From: Clostridia bacterium
GTDB lineage: Bacteria; Bacillota; Clostridia; TANB77; CAG-508
NCBI GenBank assembly: GCA_017404545.1
Contig: JAFRCC010000018.1
Coordinates: 62,001-126,000, forward strand
DNA length: 64,000 nucleotides
Direction: 5' to 3'
This document shows, piece after piece, positions 1 through 9,067 of this stretch (positions are counted from its first letter, which is position 1; every line of letters begins with the position of its first letter). The notes below the pieces were generated by a model. That model was given only the letters and a program-made list of their open reading frames with translations. It did not search any database and was not told the DNA's origin. Position numbers and translations under genes: made by a program.

Positions 1-3000
1 ACCATATGATGCCCCTGTAGTGCTATATAGGTATTGTGTTTTACTTGCTAACCAATATGGAGAATAATTTGGATTTGTACCATTTATATTTGTAATTGGT
101 ATATCTACACAAAGCATATTATAGATTTTATTTTTAGTTTCATTTTGTGCAGCAGGATATGCATAACTATTTATGTTATACCAGTGTACAGTTTGAGTCA
201 ATACTTGTGGTGAAGAAGCTGAAGCTGTAACAATATTATTATCCACGATAAATTTTCCTGAAGTATATGTTCTTGTCTCACCATAACGAATTCCTGTAGT
301 AAATGTACTTTTGTCAAACTTAAAATTTGGTTCTATATCATCTAAATTTATACTTCTACCACCTTTTGCTCCAATACCATGTCCATATATATCACTAATA
401 TCATTTAATAACTTTACTCCATTTATATATCCATATGCGCCATTAAGCTTAACTTTCTTTGTTGTTGGTCTTTCAGCAACTATCGTTATTCCCTCATCTG
501 ATATTTTAAGAATTCTCCATTTCATATTGTCATTTGATTTAAAAGTACCTGTTATAGTTGTTCCTTCTGGTGCAGATGAACTTTTATATTCTAAACCTAC
601 ACCATTACCACTTTCTGGATGATAATCAATATAGTCTCCAACCTTTATTTCTTTCCATGTGGCATACAAGTTAATAATATCTCCATCAACATTACTCATA
701 TTAAGTATTTGCTGTTCATCTGTATAATATGTTCCACTACCATCTTCATTCGTATTCCATCCTGCAAATAAACTATTCGTATTAGTATATTGATTTTGTG
801 TAAGAGTTGTTTCCTCATTATATAAAACTGTTTGACGCTCCATTTGATTACCATTTCCACCATTTGCATGAAATTCTATATAATAAACATTTACTCTCCA
901 TTGAGCATACAACGTTACATCTTCTGTAATTGATAAGTTTTTGACATTTTGTCCATCACTATAAGATGTTCCTGTTCCATCTGCTTTTGTATTCCATCCA
1001 TTAAATGTGTATCCTGTTTTTGTGAATAAATTTGCATTTAAATTTGCTTCTTCATCATAAGTTAATTCTTGGTTTGGCATTGTGCCTAAGCCCGTGTTTC
1101 TATCAAATATTATTGTATATTTATTTGCCTCATAATTTGCAGTATATGCTCTATTTGCTATTGAATTTGTTGGAATTATAACTTGCATTGTTTTCTCTGT
1201 TAAATCCGTTCCTGTCCATCCTATAAATGTATATCCTGTTTTTGATGGATTATTTAGTGTTATGTTATCGCTATTTATTGTATATGTTGTTGGATTCTCA
1301 GGATTTACTATGCCATTATTTAAGTTATATGAAATTGTATAGGTAATCTCATTCCAATTTGCTGTATAATTTAGGTTTTTTCTTGTCCCTACTGGTACTG
1401 TTACAGTAGTTTGTGGTGTTGTTCCATTTGATCCTGTCCATCCTGCAAATGTATATCCACGTTTTTTAGGATTTGAAAGAGTAAATGTTTCTGTTTTTGT
1501 AAATGCTGTTTTATTTTCATCCTCTACTGTTCCACCATCTAAATTATATGTTACCGTATAAATATTTGGATCAACTTCAACCCATATAGCTTCGTACACT
1601 TTATTTCCGATTCCTGATGGAATAGTTATATTGGTTGATACTGTCTGATTTTCTTTCCAGCCAACAAATCTTTCAACTTCATCTCCATCAGTATCTGTTC
1701 GATTTTCCGGATTGTTTAGTGTTATTCTTTCTGTTTCAACATTATATGTTGTAGGATTATTTAATGCTATTTTTTCATCATTAGTCAATCCTTCATAAGT
1801 AATTGTATAATTTATAGGGGTCCAATTTGCTCTATATGCTCTGTTTTCTGTTGAACCTTCAATAATCGTTACATTTTCCGTATTTGTTGTTAATCCTGTT
1901 CCAGTCCATCCGATAAAATTATAACCTTCTCTTGTTGGTTTATTTAAAGTAATTTCATCTTCAATTGTATATGTATTTGGATTTGTTGCTACTCCACCAT
2001 CTAATTCATATGATATTGAATATTGTATTGGAACATAATTAGCTGTATATTGTCTTGAATTAGTTGAACCTTTATCTATTATTACATTTTCTGTTTTGTC
2101 TGCTAATCCTGTTCCAGTCCATCCTGTGAACGTATATCCAATTTTATTAGGATTATTAAGTTTGATTTCATCCTCTACTGTATAAGTAATTGGATTATTT
2201 GCATTACCTCCATTTAAATTATATGTAATATCATAAGTTATAATTTCAAAATGTGGATTTATTGATATATCGCTAGTTAATGGTGTATTAAAATCATATT
2301 CAGTTCCATCATCTAAGTACCATCCTTTAAAAATATATCCTGGTTTACTAGGCTCTTCTGGCTCTGAAAGTGTATCTCCATAGTTAATTGTTTCTTCTAT
2401 AGTTTCTCCATTTATTTCCCTACGAATAACTAACTTATCATACAATTTAAATAAGTTTTGCATAGAAATATCTAATGTAATGTTTTTGGCCTTTGATATT
2501 GTTGGTAATAGTATTGCCATTGCTATGAATAAACTAAATAATTTTTTTCCATTTTTACTAGCTTTATTATGGTTTTTCATTAGAAATACTATAAGCACAA
2601 CAAATGAAATAATTGCTAAAGCAATATAAAAACTAATATTATCTTCTGTTTTTGGTGTACTAGATGTTGCTGTTGGTGTATATGTGATTTTTTCCGTTTT
2701 GTTATTTCCATTTTCATCCTCAAGGTTAAATAAAAATGTTACAGAAAAAGATTGCTCTCTTTTTGATATATCATTTAATTTATATGAGTATTTAGCCGTT
2801 ATATCAAATGCTTTTTCCTCATTTGAATTCAACTTCGTACCTACATAACTATCGTATGCATAAGTTATATACTCATTTGTATTATCATCATTAATTGATT
2901 TAATAGTATAATTTTTACTTTCATTATTTTTAACTGTTATTCTATATGTAACAACATCTCCAAGCTTATGAAATGTAATATCGTTAGTAATTATTTTGTC

Positions 3001-3165
3001 TTCATATGTTATACTGCTCACATCAACAGTAGGCGATTTATTTACTATTTCAACATTTGTTAAAGATAGTGTTTCATTTGCTGCAAATGTATGTCCTATT
3101 TTAAATATCGAAAATAGAAATATACATATAATAATAAAAATAATTGCTTTTTGTTTTTTTACCAT
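1..3165 (-). CDS. InlB B-repeat surface protein, C-terminus beyond window
   Basis: An open frame of 1055 codons runs from an ATG at 3165 off the left edge. It starts with a signal peptide and a domain of about 150 residues resembling bacterial adhesin repeats. A hydrophobic anchor follows near residues 180-200 and a second hydrophobic, signal-like stretch near 215-235. Then come at least seven Listeria-Bacteroides (InlB B) repeats, recognisable by repeated 'GYTF.GWTG' and 'YTI.Y.L.GG' motifs. The last part is a globular region of the KWRIL type often found in gut Firmicutes surface proteins. It is probably cell-surface exposed; its ligand is unknown. The ribosome site AGGAGTGG lies inside the 3' flank of a strong hairpin (3181-3242). 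No in-frame CGG was found. The two internal hydrophobic segments could mean that two ancestral proteins fused. Confidence 0.85.
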   Translation of the reverse strand, partial: MVKKQKAIIFIIICIFLFSIFKIGHTFAANETLSLTNVEIVNKSPTVDVSSITYEDKIITNDITFHKLGDVVTYRITVKNNESKNYTIKSINDDNTNEYITYAYDSYVGTKLNSNEEKAFDITAKYSYKLNDISKREQSFSVTFLFNLEDENGNNKTEKITYTPTATSSTPKTEDNISFYIALAIISFVVLIVFLMKNHNKASKNGKKLFSLFIAMAILLPTISKAKNITLDISMQNLFKLYDKLVIRREINGETIEETINYGDTLSEPEEPSKPGYIFKGWYLDDGTEYDFNTPLTSDISINPHFEIITYDITYNLNGGNANNPITYTVEDEIKLNNPNKIGYTFTGWTGTGLADKTENVIIDKGSTNSRQYTANYVPIQYSISYELDGGVATNPNTYTIEDEITLNKPTREGYNFIGWTGTGLTTNTENVTIIEGSTENRAYRANWTPINYTITYEGLTNDEKIALNNPTTYNVETERITLNNPENRTDTDGDEVERFVGWKENQTVSTNITIPSGIGNKVYEAIWVEVDPNIYTVTYNLDGGTVEDENKTAFTKTETFTLSNPKKRGYTFAGWTGSNGTTPQTTVTVPVGTRKNLNYTANWNEITYTISYNLNNGIVNPENPTTYTINSDNITLNNPSKTGYTFIGWTGTDLTEKTMQVIIPTNSIANRAYTANYEANKYTIIFDRNTGLGTMPNQELTYDEEANLNANLFTKTGYTFNGWNTKADGTGTSYSDGQNVKNLSITEDVTLYAQWRVNVYYIEFHANGGNGNQMERQTVLYNEETTLTQNQYTNTNSLFAGWNTNEDGSGTYYTDEQQILNMSNVDGDIINLYATWKEIKVGDYIDYHPESGNGVGLEYKSSSAPEGTTITGTFKSNDNMKWRILKISDEGITIVAERPTTKKVKLNGAYGYINGVKLLNDISDIYGHGIGAKGGRSINLDDIEPNFKFDKSTFTTGIRYGETRTYTSGKFIVDNNIVTASASSPQVLTQTVHWYNINSYAYPAAQNETKNKIYNMLCVDIPITNINGTNPNYSPYWLASKTQYLYSTTGASYG

Positions 3166-3180
3166 ATTATCCACTCCTAT

Positions 3181-3242
3181 AAAAAGACGCTCTATAATAA
3201 TCAAAATACAATGATTTTAGATCATTATAGAGCGTCTTTTTT
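3181..3242 (-). repeat. Long hairpin element E1, upstream of InlB-repeat gene
   Basis: Near-perfect arms of about 18 bp (AAAAAGACGCTCTATAAT and its complement) enclose an apex containing ATCAAAATAC and GATTTTAGA. The same apex occurs in the hairpin at 5298-5354, whose outer arms have a different sequence but still pair. On the minus strand the 3' T-run merges into the ribosome site of the gene starting at 3165. It could act as terminator or attenuator. The rest of 3243-3370 shows nothing I can assign. Confidence 0.7.
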
Positions 3243-3370
3243 AATCTACTTTGCATAAATGTTGTTGAATTATTGATTCATGATTTAATCTTCCTATAAT
3301 CTTTTGTATTCACATTTTTATTCTATTATGTTTTAAGTATACTATATCTATATATTACTGTCTACTATTT

Positions 3371-3649
3371 TTATAAAAATGATAAATTAGGTCTCAACTG
3401 CTCAATTTTGTCACCTGCAAACTGCCCTAAAAATTTCCAGTTCATTACTTCATCTATTGATTTATCTCTAAACATATTAATCATAGTTTTAAACTTAAAG
3501 TACATAAATTTCTTATATAAATAAGATAATTTTATATATGGAGCTCCATCAAACCATGCTTTATTAACATTAACATTTTCTTTTAATAGTTGACTAAGTA
3601 ATTCCATCCCAATTTCCGTTCCCATTGATTGGCCATATTTAATACTCAA
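3371..3649 (-). pseudogene. Alpha/beta hydrolase remnant
   Basis: About 92 codons beginning at a TTG just before a GQSMG nucleophile-elbow motif (G-x-S-x-G). This is the middle to C-terminal part of an alpha/beta hydrolase fold. The N-terminal half, with the first strands and oxyanion region, is missing: an in-frame TGA lies a few codons upstream and no ribosome site fits. No catalytic Asp/His context can be recognised in the tail. I read it as a decayed fragment rather than a working small protein. It lies between the InlB gene and the GH10 gene on the same strand. Confidence 0.55.
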
Positions 3650-3667
3650 ATTTATTCTTCTAGTTCA

Positions 3668-3701
3668 AATAAAATACACTCCGCACTACTAGCAGAGCGT
3701 A
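3668..3701 (-). terminator. Terminator after GH10 gene
   Basis: On the minus strand an imperfect hairpin with ACGCTC/GAGTGT arms is followed by a T-rich tail (TATTTTATTT), 14 bp after the stop of the xylanase-like gene. Confidence 0.5.
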
Positions 3702-3714
3702 CCTAAAATATATG

Positions 3715-5229
3715 TTAATCATCTATACTTTGTCCATCTTTTTTATCTTGTCCTATCTGTTTACTTTCTTCTTCTTTTTTTTCTATATTTAATGCTGATT
3801 CTTTTGTTGAAACTCTTAATCCTTCTAAAAATGCATTTCTTGAATTTGATTTAGTACTTGATTTTTCTCTAATAACTTGACTATCTTCTGGAAGCATTTT
3901 TGCATCTTTCTTTTTTCCAATTTTTTTTATTTTATTTGCAGTTTTTGAGAAATAATCTAGTATTGTATTGCTCTTATTTTTAATAAGATTTCCTCGAAAA
4001 TTTTTCTCTTCTCCATTTTTATTTACCATTGTACAATCAATATTTGGAAACCAGCTTAAAGAATCACTTATTCCCCATCCAGTAAATGCGTTTACACCAT
4101 ACTTCTTTGCACATTTAAAAACCGTGTTCCATATAACAGCATGTTTAGAAGTATCTTTTGGATCATATTCTAATGGTCTTCCAAATTTATCTCTACCTGG
4201 TACTACATCCATTTCTGTTACTTGAATTTCAATTCCATATTTTTTTGACATTTTTCCCAAATCCTTATAAATTTGTTTAATTTGTTTAGGGGTCATTGTT
4301 AAATTATAATGTGACTGTAAACCTATTCCATCAAGTAAAATCCCACATTCTGGATGCTCTTTTTCATACTGTTTAATGTTTTCTATAACTTTAATCATTG
4401 CTTCACGTTTTTCAGGATGTTGTTCTCCAAATTCATTATAAAACAACTTTGTCCCTTCTGGTAAATTTTCTCTTGCTAACTTTAATACTTCTATATAATA
4501 ATCTTCTCCTAAGTATTTAAACCATTTAGAATGTCTTAATCCATCTTTTCTTTCCTCCTCTGATGGACAATCTTTATTGTTTGAATCCGTTATTTCCATT
4601 TGTGGAACTATTTCATTTAAGACATCCCAACAATAACAATTTGGATACTGCTCACCCATAGTTCTCATATACTCAGCCAAAAAACTTTTTGTTAATTCTT
4701 TTCTTTTATTAAAGAACTCGTCAGGATTATTTTCTCTATCAGACTCAAAATCACCATCATAGCGATCTTGAATATATTCATCTAAAACTTGTGGTTCATG
4801 ATTATGCCAAACTAATGTATGACCTCTCATTGCTTTTCCGTGAGACATTGCATAATCATATACTTTATCAGCTAAATTAAATCTATAATCTATTTTGTGC
4901 TCTTTCCTATTATATCCACCAAGTATTCCTGTCATTTTCATTTCAACTTCACAAGTAAATGATGATAATTCTCTATCAACATATTCTTTTGTCTTAACTA
5001 AATCTTCATAAGACATTACATCTATATCACCAAATACAAAAAATCCATTTTTTTTACATTGACCATTTTTTCTTTCTTTATCTATTAATATTCCTTTTCC
5101 TTCTTGTGTTAATAATTTTTGATATTCTTCTATTTTTTTCTTTTTTTGTTCTTCACTTAATGTCTTATCTTCAATAATATTAAATATGTCTATTAATTGA
5201 AAAGAAATACTACCTCCAATTTTCTCCAT
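3715..5229 (-). CDS. GH10 family endo-1,4-beta-xylanase-like enzyme, no signal peptide
   Basis: The 504-residue protein carries the GH10 landmarks in order: GHTLVWHNHEP (136-146), WDVLNE with the acid/base Glu206, GIGLQSHY (301-308), VTEMDV with the nucleophile Glu339, and TGWGISDSLSW (383-393). GH10 enzymes hydrolyse beta-1,4-xylan or xylo-oligosaccharides. No signal peptide or membrane segment is visible, so as called it would act in the cytoplasm on imported oligosaccharides, or be exported in an unknown way. About 95 charged Lys/Ser/Glu-rich residues follow the barrel and look disordered. The start has a weak ribosome site (AAGAGAGG). The gene is monocistronic with its own terminator. Confidence 0.88.
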   Translation of the reverse strand: MEKIGGSISFQLIDIFNIIEDKTLSEEQKKKKIEEYQKLLTQEGKGILIDKERKNGQCKKNGFFVFGDIDVMSYEDLVKTKEYVDRELSSFTCEVEMKMTGILGGYNRKEHKIDYRFNLADKVYDYAMSHGKAMRGHTLVWHNHEPQVLDEYIQDRYDGDFESDRENNPDEFFNKRKELTKSFLAEYMRTMGEQYPNCYCWDVLNEIVPQMEITDSNNKDCPSEEERKDGLRHSKWFKYLGEDYYIEVLKLARENLPEGTKLFYNEFGEQHPEKREAMIKVIENIKQYEKEHPECGILLDGIGLQSHYNLTMTPKQIKQIYKDLGKMSKKYGIEIQVTEMDVVPGRDKFGRPLEYDPKDTSKHAVIWNTVFKCAKKYGVNAFTGWGISDSLSWFPNIDCTMVNKNGEEKNFRGNLIKNKSNTILDYFSKTANKIKKIGKKKDAKMLPEDSQVIREKSSTKSNSRNAFLEGLRVSTKESALNIEKKEEESKQIGQDKKDGQSIDD

Positions 5230-5297
5230 ATTATTAAACCTCTCTTATATTAACATTATTATGCTATAACTAAAAACATTTGTATCTTCACGTATAA

Positions 5298-5354
5298 AAA
5301 ATACCCTAAAATAATCAAAATACTGAGATTTTTAGACTATTTTTAGGGTGTTTA
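5298..5354 (-). repeat. Long hairpin element E2, upstream of GH10 gene
   Basis: Arms ACCCTAAAATA and TATTTTTAGGGTGT enclose an apex with ATCAAAATAC and GATTTTTAGA, matching the apex of E1 at 3181-3242 while the outer stem differs. It lies about 70 bp upstream of the GH10 start. Apart from this element, the 350-bp gap 5230-5579 is plain AT-rich sequence. Confidence 0.65.
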
Positions 5355-5544
5355 CTTTTTATTGTTTTTAATATTCAAGTATTACATATATTGTTGTAAT
5401 CTTTTGTATTTATATATATCAAATAAATTCTATAACTACTTGTTAAAATATTATCAGATAATAACTTTTTTTACAACAATTTTACCGATATTTATATATG
5501 AAATTTTTGTATTCAATTTCCTAATATATATCCAATAACATTGA

Positions 5545-5582
5545 TGATAAAAAATAAGCCAACACTTATATATGTTAGCTTA
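5545..5582 (-). terminator. Terminator of restriction-modification operon
   Basis: On the minus strand AAGCTAACA pairs with TGTTGGCTT and is followed by TTATTTTTTATC. It overlaps the stop codon of the methyltransferase. A closely similar hairpin, including flanking bases, recurs at 32340-32375 behind secA. Confidence 0.8.
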
Positions 5583-6479
5583 TAATATATATTTAATTTG
5601 TTGATTATAATTATTTAAATTATAGCCATTTTCATTTGGTATATAATTTATTAAAAGAGCTTCCATCATTGGCATTCTATTAGTTTCTTTAGCACCAACA
5701 AAGTAAAAATGCTCTTTATTAATTTTATTACAAAAATTCCAAATTTTATCTATATATTCATTTTTTCTATATTCATTATAATCCCATGTAGAAATCATAA
5801 ATTTTTTATTTGATTCTTGTAATGATTCTTTTAGATTTTTTTCTGATTTTTCATCCCAACTATCATAATAATCTACATGTCTTCCAATATAAGGTGGATC
5901 ACAATATACAAAAGACTTTTCTGGCGCTTCTGATATTGCCTTTTCAAAAGACTGGCATTTAAATTCCCAATTGTTGTTTTTTATTAAATCTTCTACATGT
6001 GCAACCTGATTTACTATTTTAGTAATATATGCTTTAGAAAATCTCTTTGGCTTATGTCCATATGGTACATTAAATTTATAATCTTTATTAAATCTTATCA
6101 TTCCGTTAAAACATGATCTATTTAAAAACAAGAAATCCAAAGGATTATGATTTTCATTAAATCTATTTCTTACCTCATAATAATAAACTTCATCCAATTC
6201 TTCAAGTTTTTTTCCTTCTTTTTCTAGGAATTCTCTTACCTTATAAGATGTGATTTCTCCTGATTTTATTTGGTTGTAAAAATTAATAATATGTGGATTT
6301 GTATCAGAAAAAATTGCCTTATTCGGTTTAATATTAAATCCTACTACTCCTGATCCCATAAAAGGTTCAACCCATGTTGTATCCTCATCAATTATTATGT
6401 TCTGTTTTATAATCGGTACAATTTTAGTTTTAATTCCCTGTATTTTTATTGGAGGAACATATACTTTTTCATCACTCAT
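5580..6479 (-). CDS. EcoRV-type adenine-N6 DNA methyltransferase (D12 class)
   Basis: The 299-residue protein has the SAM-binding motif EPFMGSGVVGFN (38-49) and the catalytic DPPY (194-197) of D12-class adenine methyltransferases. From memory of M.EcoRV, long stretches match: VPPIKIQGIKTK near the start, PLDFLFLNRSCFNGMIRFN, and CDPPYIGRHVDYY. It should methylate adenine in the same site cut by the neighbouring nuclease, predicted GATATC. Its ATG touches the end of the endonuclease gene, so the two are translationally coupled (R first, then M). GATATC occurs several times in this window (for example near 39996, 51565, 55491 and 58727), as expected if the host DNA is protected. Confidence 0.93.
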   Translation of the reverse strand: MSDEKVYVPPIKIQGIKTKIVPIIKQNIIIDEDTTWVEPFMGSGVVGFNIKPNKAIFSDTNPHIINFYNQIKSGEITSYKVREFLEKEGKKLEELDEVYYYEVRNRFNENHNPLDFLFLNRSCFNGMIRFNKDYKFNVPYGHKPKRFSKAYITKIVNQVAHVEDLIKNNNWEFKCQSFEKAISEAPEKSFVYCDPPYIGRHVDYYDSWDEKSEKNLKESLQESNKKFMISTWDYNEYRKNEYIDKIWNFCNKINKEHFYFVGAKETNRMPMMEALLINYIPNENGYNLNNYNQQIKYIL

Positions 6480-6480
6480 A

Positions 6481-7323
6481 TTACATTCCTTTCTTTTTTG
6501 ATGCTCTAGGATTATTCATACTTAGTGGTAATCCTCTATATTCAAGATATTCTTGAAATGATGATAGCTTTTTATTTTTGCCATTTTTATCTAATATTTC
6601 CATTTTACCATAATTTGACCAATATCCATCAAAATATTCTTCTCCAGCTTTTGCAAAAACACCATTTCCAGAAATTATATCGTCAATTTTTTGAATACTT
6701 CCTATATTAGCAGTATTTCCACTGCCACCTTTATCACTTGCTATTTTCCATTTTTCTTCAGCAAAAAAGGTAAATTCCTTTATAACAGCAGGTATTTTAT
6801 CAACATTATCTATATTGTATATTTTTGTTTCTTCTAACTTATCTAAAACAGCTCTAGAATATATTATTCCAACACAAAAATGTCCACTATATTCATTATA
6901 GGGATATTGTATATTTTTACTACTATCTCTATTAACAAAATATTCACCATGTGAACCTAAAGTAAATCCATTGCAAAATCCTGGATATTCTTCATCTCTA
7001 TATGTAGTTTTTAAATCAACAGCAAATTTGATATCTTTATTTTCTTTATTAACAAAGGTTAAATCTGGATACCAATTTTGATACGTTGCCAATTCAATTT
7101 CATACCCAATCTGTTCAGCAAAAGCAAGAAAATAAGGAAATAAATGTAATTCTAATACTTTAGATACAATTTTAGTGTCAGAAGAAATTGTATAAATATT
7201 TTTGAATATATCAATAAAGCCTCTTATTGTCCATTCTCCATTTTGTGAAATTCGATCAGCTAATATGCTTGTAAATTCTTTTAACTCAATTAAAAACTTT
7301 TCTTTTTCTTTTATATATTTCAT
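6481..7323 (-). CDS. EcoRV-like type II restriction endonuclease
   Basis: The 280-residue protein aligns with remembered EcoRV along most of its length. Shared features are YPDLTF (Asp87), AVDLKTTYR (Asp103, Lys105), the NIQYPYNEYSGHF segment, and the recognition loop GSGNTANIGS (200-209; EcoRV has GSGNTTNIGS). The PD...DxK residues are intact, so the enzyme should be active. It should cut GATATC, because the base-contacting loop is conserved. Family knowledge: EcoRV makes blunt cuts. The gene starts with MKYIKEKEKF and is followed directly by the cognate methyltransferase. It sits just downstream of the original secA 3' end. Confidence 0.92.
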   Translation of the reverse strand: MKYIKEKEKFLIELKEFTSILADRISQNGEWTIRGFIDIFKNIYTISSDTKIVSKVLELHLFPYFLAFAEQIGYEIELATYQNWYPDLTFVNKENKDIKFAVDLKTTYRDEEYPGFCNGFTLGSHGEYFVNRDSSKNIQYPYNEYSGHFCVGIIYSRAVLDKLEETKIYNIDNVDKIPAVIKEFTFFAEEKWKIASDKGGSGNTANIGSIQKIDDIISGNGVFAKAGEEYFDGYWSNYGKMEILDKNGKNKKLSSFQEYLEYRGLPLSMNNPRASKKKGM

Positions 7324-7382
7324 ATAAACCTCACTTTCTTTAATATTGTATCATTTATTCAACAAACTGCAAATAGAAAACT

Positions 7383-7420
7383 AAAGATACATCATTTACC
7401 TAAAAACAATGTATCTTTTA
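7383..7420 (-). terminator. Probable original secA terminator
   Basis: AAAGATACAT and ATGTATCTTTT form a hairpin 75 bp beyond the displaced secA tail. This fits a terminator that served secA before the island inserted. The gap 7324-7793 otherwise holds the displaced secA tail, arm-type repeats and a second terminator; no gene is visible in it. Confidence 0.6.
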
Positions 7421-7496
7421 AGTTTTTCATTCAATTATAAAAATGTATCTAAAGGCATTTTTCTTCCTATTGTTCATTTTTATAAATCTGTCAATT

Positions 7497-7560
7497 CCTT
7501 GATACTACTGTCTTCCGTGGCAGTTCTTATACTTCTTACCACTTCCACATGCAGTGAATT
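7497..7560 (-). repeat. Left attachment site: displaced secA 3' end
   Basis: Positions 7520-7551 are identical to 32549-32580 in the end of secA (32 bp, same orientation). Read on the minus strand it encodes [15 protein letters not shown] and a stop, that is, an alternative SecA zinc-tail terminus. Weaker similarity continues past the stop (CCTTGATA.TA.TG at 7497-7510 and 32523-32536). This is the direct repeat expected when an element inserts in the 3' end of secA and brings a replacement end. Confidence 0.85.
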
Positions 7561-7680
7561 TTCATATATTATAGCTATTTACAATATTTATAATATTATT
7601 GATATTTCAATGTCTTTAGAGGAAATGGTAAATTTATATAAATAGTATTTTTTATATTATCCATATTATACTTATTTATA

Positions 7681-7712
7681 TTTTGGCAACAAATTGGCAA
7701 CTTTGTCGCCAA
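7681..7712. repeat. Candidate integrase arm-binding repeats
   Basis: TTGGCAAC occurs twice (about 7684 and 7695), followed by GTCGCCAAC. Related words (GTCGCCATACTTGTCGCCAG and TTTTGGCAACAA) lie inside the right end at 32400-32480. Short repeats close to both attachment sites are typical of integrase or excisionase arm sites. The role is inferred. Confidence 0.4.
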
Positions 7713-7730
7713 CATGTTTATCTACCTTTA

Positions 7731-7763
7731 AAATGCGTAAAGAGTAACCTCCTTACGCATTTT
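7731..7763. terminator. Terminator after integrase gene
   Basis: AAATGCGTAA and TTACGCATTT form a perfect stem with a 12-nt loop, about 30 bp beyond the integrase stop. T/A runs lie on both sides, so it may work in both directions. Confidence 0.7.
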
Positions 7764-7793
7764 AGTATAACGTTATAATTAGATTTTGTCAAA

Positions 7794-9050
7794 TCAGATT
7801 TTGTAATTTACAATCTCATTTATTGTATCAGAAAAAGTAGCTCTCTCGAATAATTCACTCGCAATTTTCTTTGCATCATTATCAGAAGAAATATAATAAT
7901 TTTCAGTTGTTTCTATATTTTTATGACCTAACATTTCAGCAACATCTTTTATTTCTACACCACTTCTTAAAATTTTAGTAGCATAACTTCCTCTTAAATC
8001 ATAAAATCTGCATTTTTTCAATCCTAATTCATTATGAATAATTTTATATGGTGCTCTTAGTAAATCAGTACCAACATAACTTCCATCTTCTTTTGTAAAT
8101 ACTAAGTTAATATCATTTATACTTGATATTCCATAATCATTTTCAACTATTCTTCGCTCTTTTACTTTGCCAAATTCATTTTCTACATTTTCTAAATGAT
8201 AGTTTTTATATTCATTACCAAATATTCTTTTCCAATATTGTTGCTTTTTCTTGTAATTCTTTAATGCCATTAGCAAAGTATTAGATATATGTATATTTCT
8301 CGTACCTGTTGGAGTTTTTGTTCTTCCTATGTACCATCTACCTTTTTCATCTTTTGGTTTATCATATATACTATGCTTTATTGAAATAATACCATTGTTT
8401 AAGTCTATATCATTCCAAGATAATGCAAATACCTCCCCTGTTCTCATTCCTGTGTAGCACGAAGTTAAAAAAGCACATGTAAAGGTTTCATTATCTCTTA
8501 ATCTATTTAATATTAGATCAATTTCATCTTGTGTATATATATGCTTTATATCTTCCCTATAGTTTTCCATTCTAGGTAATCTTAATGTTAAAGTTGGATT
8601 ATACTTTATAAATCCATAAACATCACAAGCCTCTCTAAAAGAGCCTTTTAAAACCTTTAGTATATTGGAAAAATAAACTCTTGAAAACTTATATTTATCA
8701 CATATTTCAATAATAAATGAATTTAATTTTACACTTGTTAATGCTGATAGTCTATATACTCCTAAATTGGGTTTTAAGTATTTATTTACAATAGTTGTAT
8801 ATGCTTGTATAGTATTATATCTTAAATTACTTTTACAATAGTTTTCAAGCCAATAATCTAAATAGTCTGAATACGATATATTATTCTCTTTAAAAGTTAA
8901 TCCTAAGTTTTTAAAATCATTATATGCTTTTGAACCAGCTTCTTCTGCCTCTTTTTTAGTTTTAAAGCCTGATTTATTAATTCTTTTTCTTTTGCCATTT
9001 ACTTTACCAGCCTCAAATTGGTATTGATAAACTTTACCTCTTTTTGTAAT
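7794..9050 (-). CDS. int: Tyrosine recombinase (island integrase), non-AUG start
   Basis: A continuous frame from 9080 to 7794 encodes a full-length tyrosine integrase with an N-terminal AP2-like/SAM-like arm and core-binding part, then the catalytic domain. With an ATT start at 9050 (418 residues), the catalytic residues are Arg203 (TGMRTGE), Arg353 (YDLRGSYAT; the usual box-II His is Tyr), His376 (LGHKNIE) and Tyr385/386. No ATG, GTG or TTG lies upstream of Met161, yet the N-terminal part is clearly conserved: ITKRGKVYQYQF aligns with IRKRGNVYQYQF of the remnant at 31490-32311. AGGA lies 9 nt before the ATT. It probably excises and integrates the island at the secA 3' end. It follows the excisionase gene by 18 bp. 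Confidence 0.88.
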   Translation of the reverse strand: MTKRGKVYQYQFEAGKVNGKRKRINKSGFKTKKEAEEAGSKAYNDFKNLGLTFKENNISYSDYLDYWLENYCKSNLRYNTIQAYTTIVNKYLKPNLGVYRLSALTSVKLNSFIIEICDKYKFSRVYFSNILKVLKGSFREACDVYGFIKYNPTLTLRLPRMENYREDIKHIYTQDEIDLILNRLRDNETFTCAFLTSCYTGMRTGEVFALSWNDIDLNNGIISIKHSIYDKPKDEKGRWYIGRTKTPTGTRNIHISNTLLMALKNYKKKQQYWKRIFGNEYKNYHLENVENEFGKVKERRIVENDYGISSINDINLVFTKEDGSYVGTDLLRAPYKIIHNELGLKKCRFYDLRGSYATKILRSGVEIKDVAEMLGHKNIETTENYYISSDNDAKKIASELFERATFSDTINEIVNYKI

Positions 9051-9067
9051 ATTTAATGTTCCTATAG

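Noticed and set aside
3371..3649. Hydrolase remnant as a seventh CGG-shift gene
   Set aside because: No CGG lies in frame at its 5' border; the missing N-terminal half is not found in any frame upstream.
7409..7645. Plus-strand open frame over the left attachment site
   Set aside because: It is antisense to the displaced secA tail, has no homology and no ribosome site; its length is explained by AT-rich composition.
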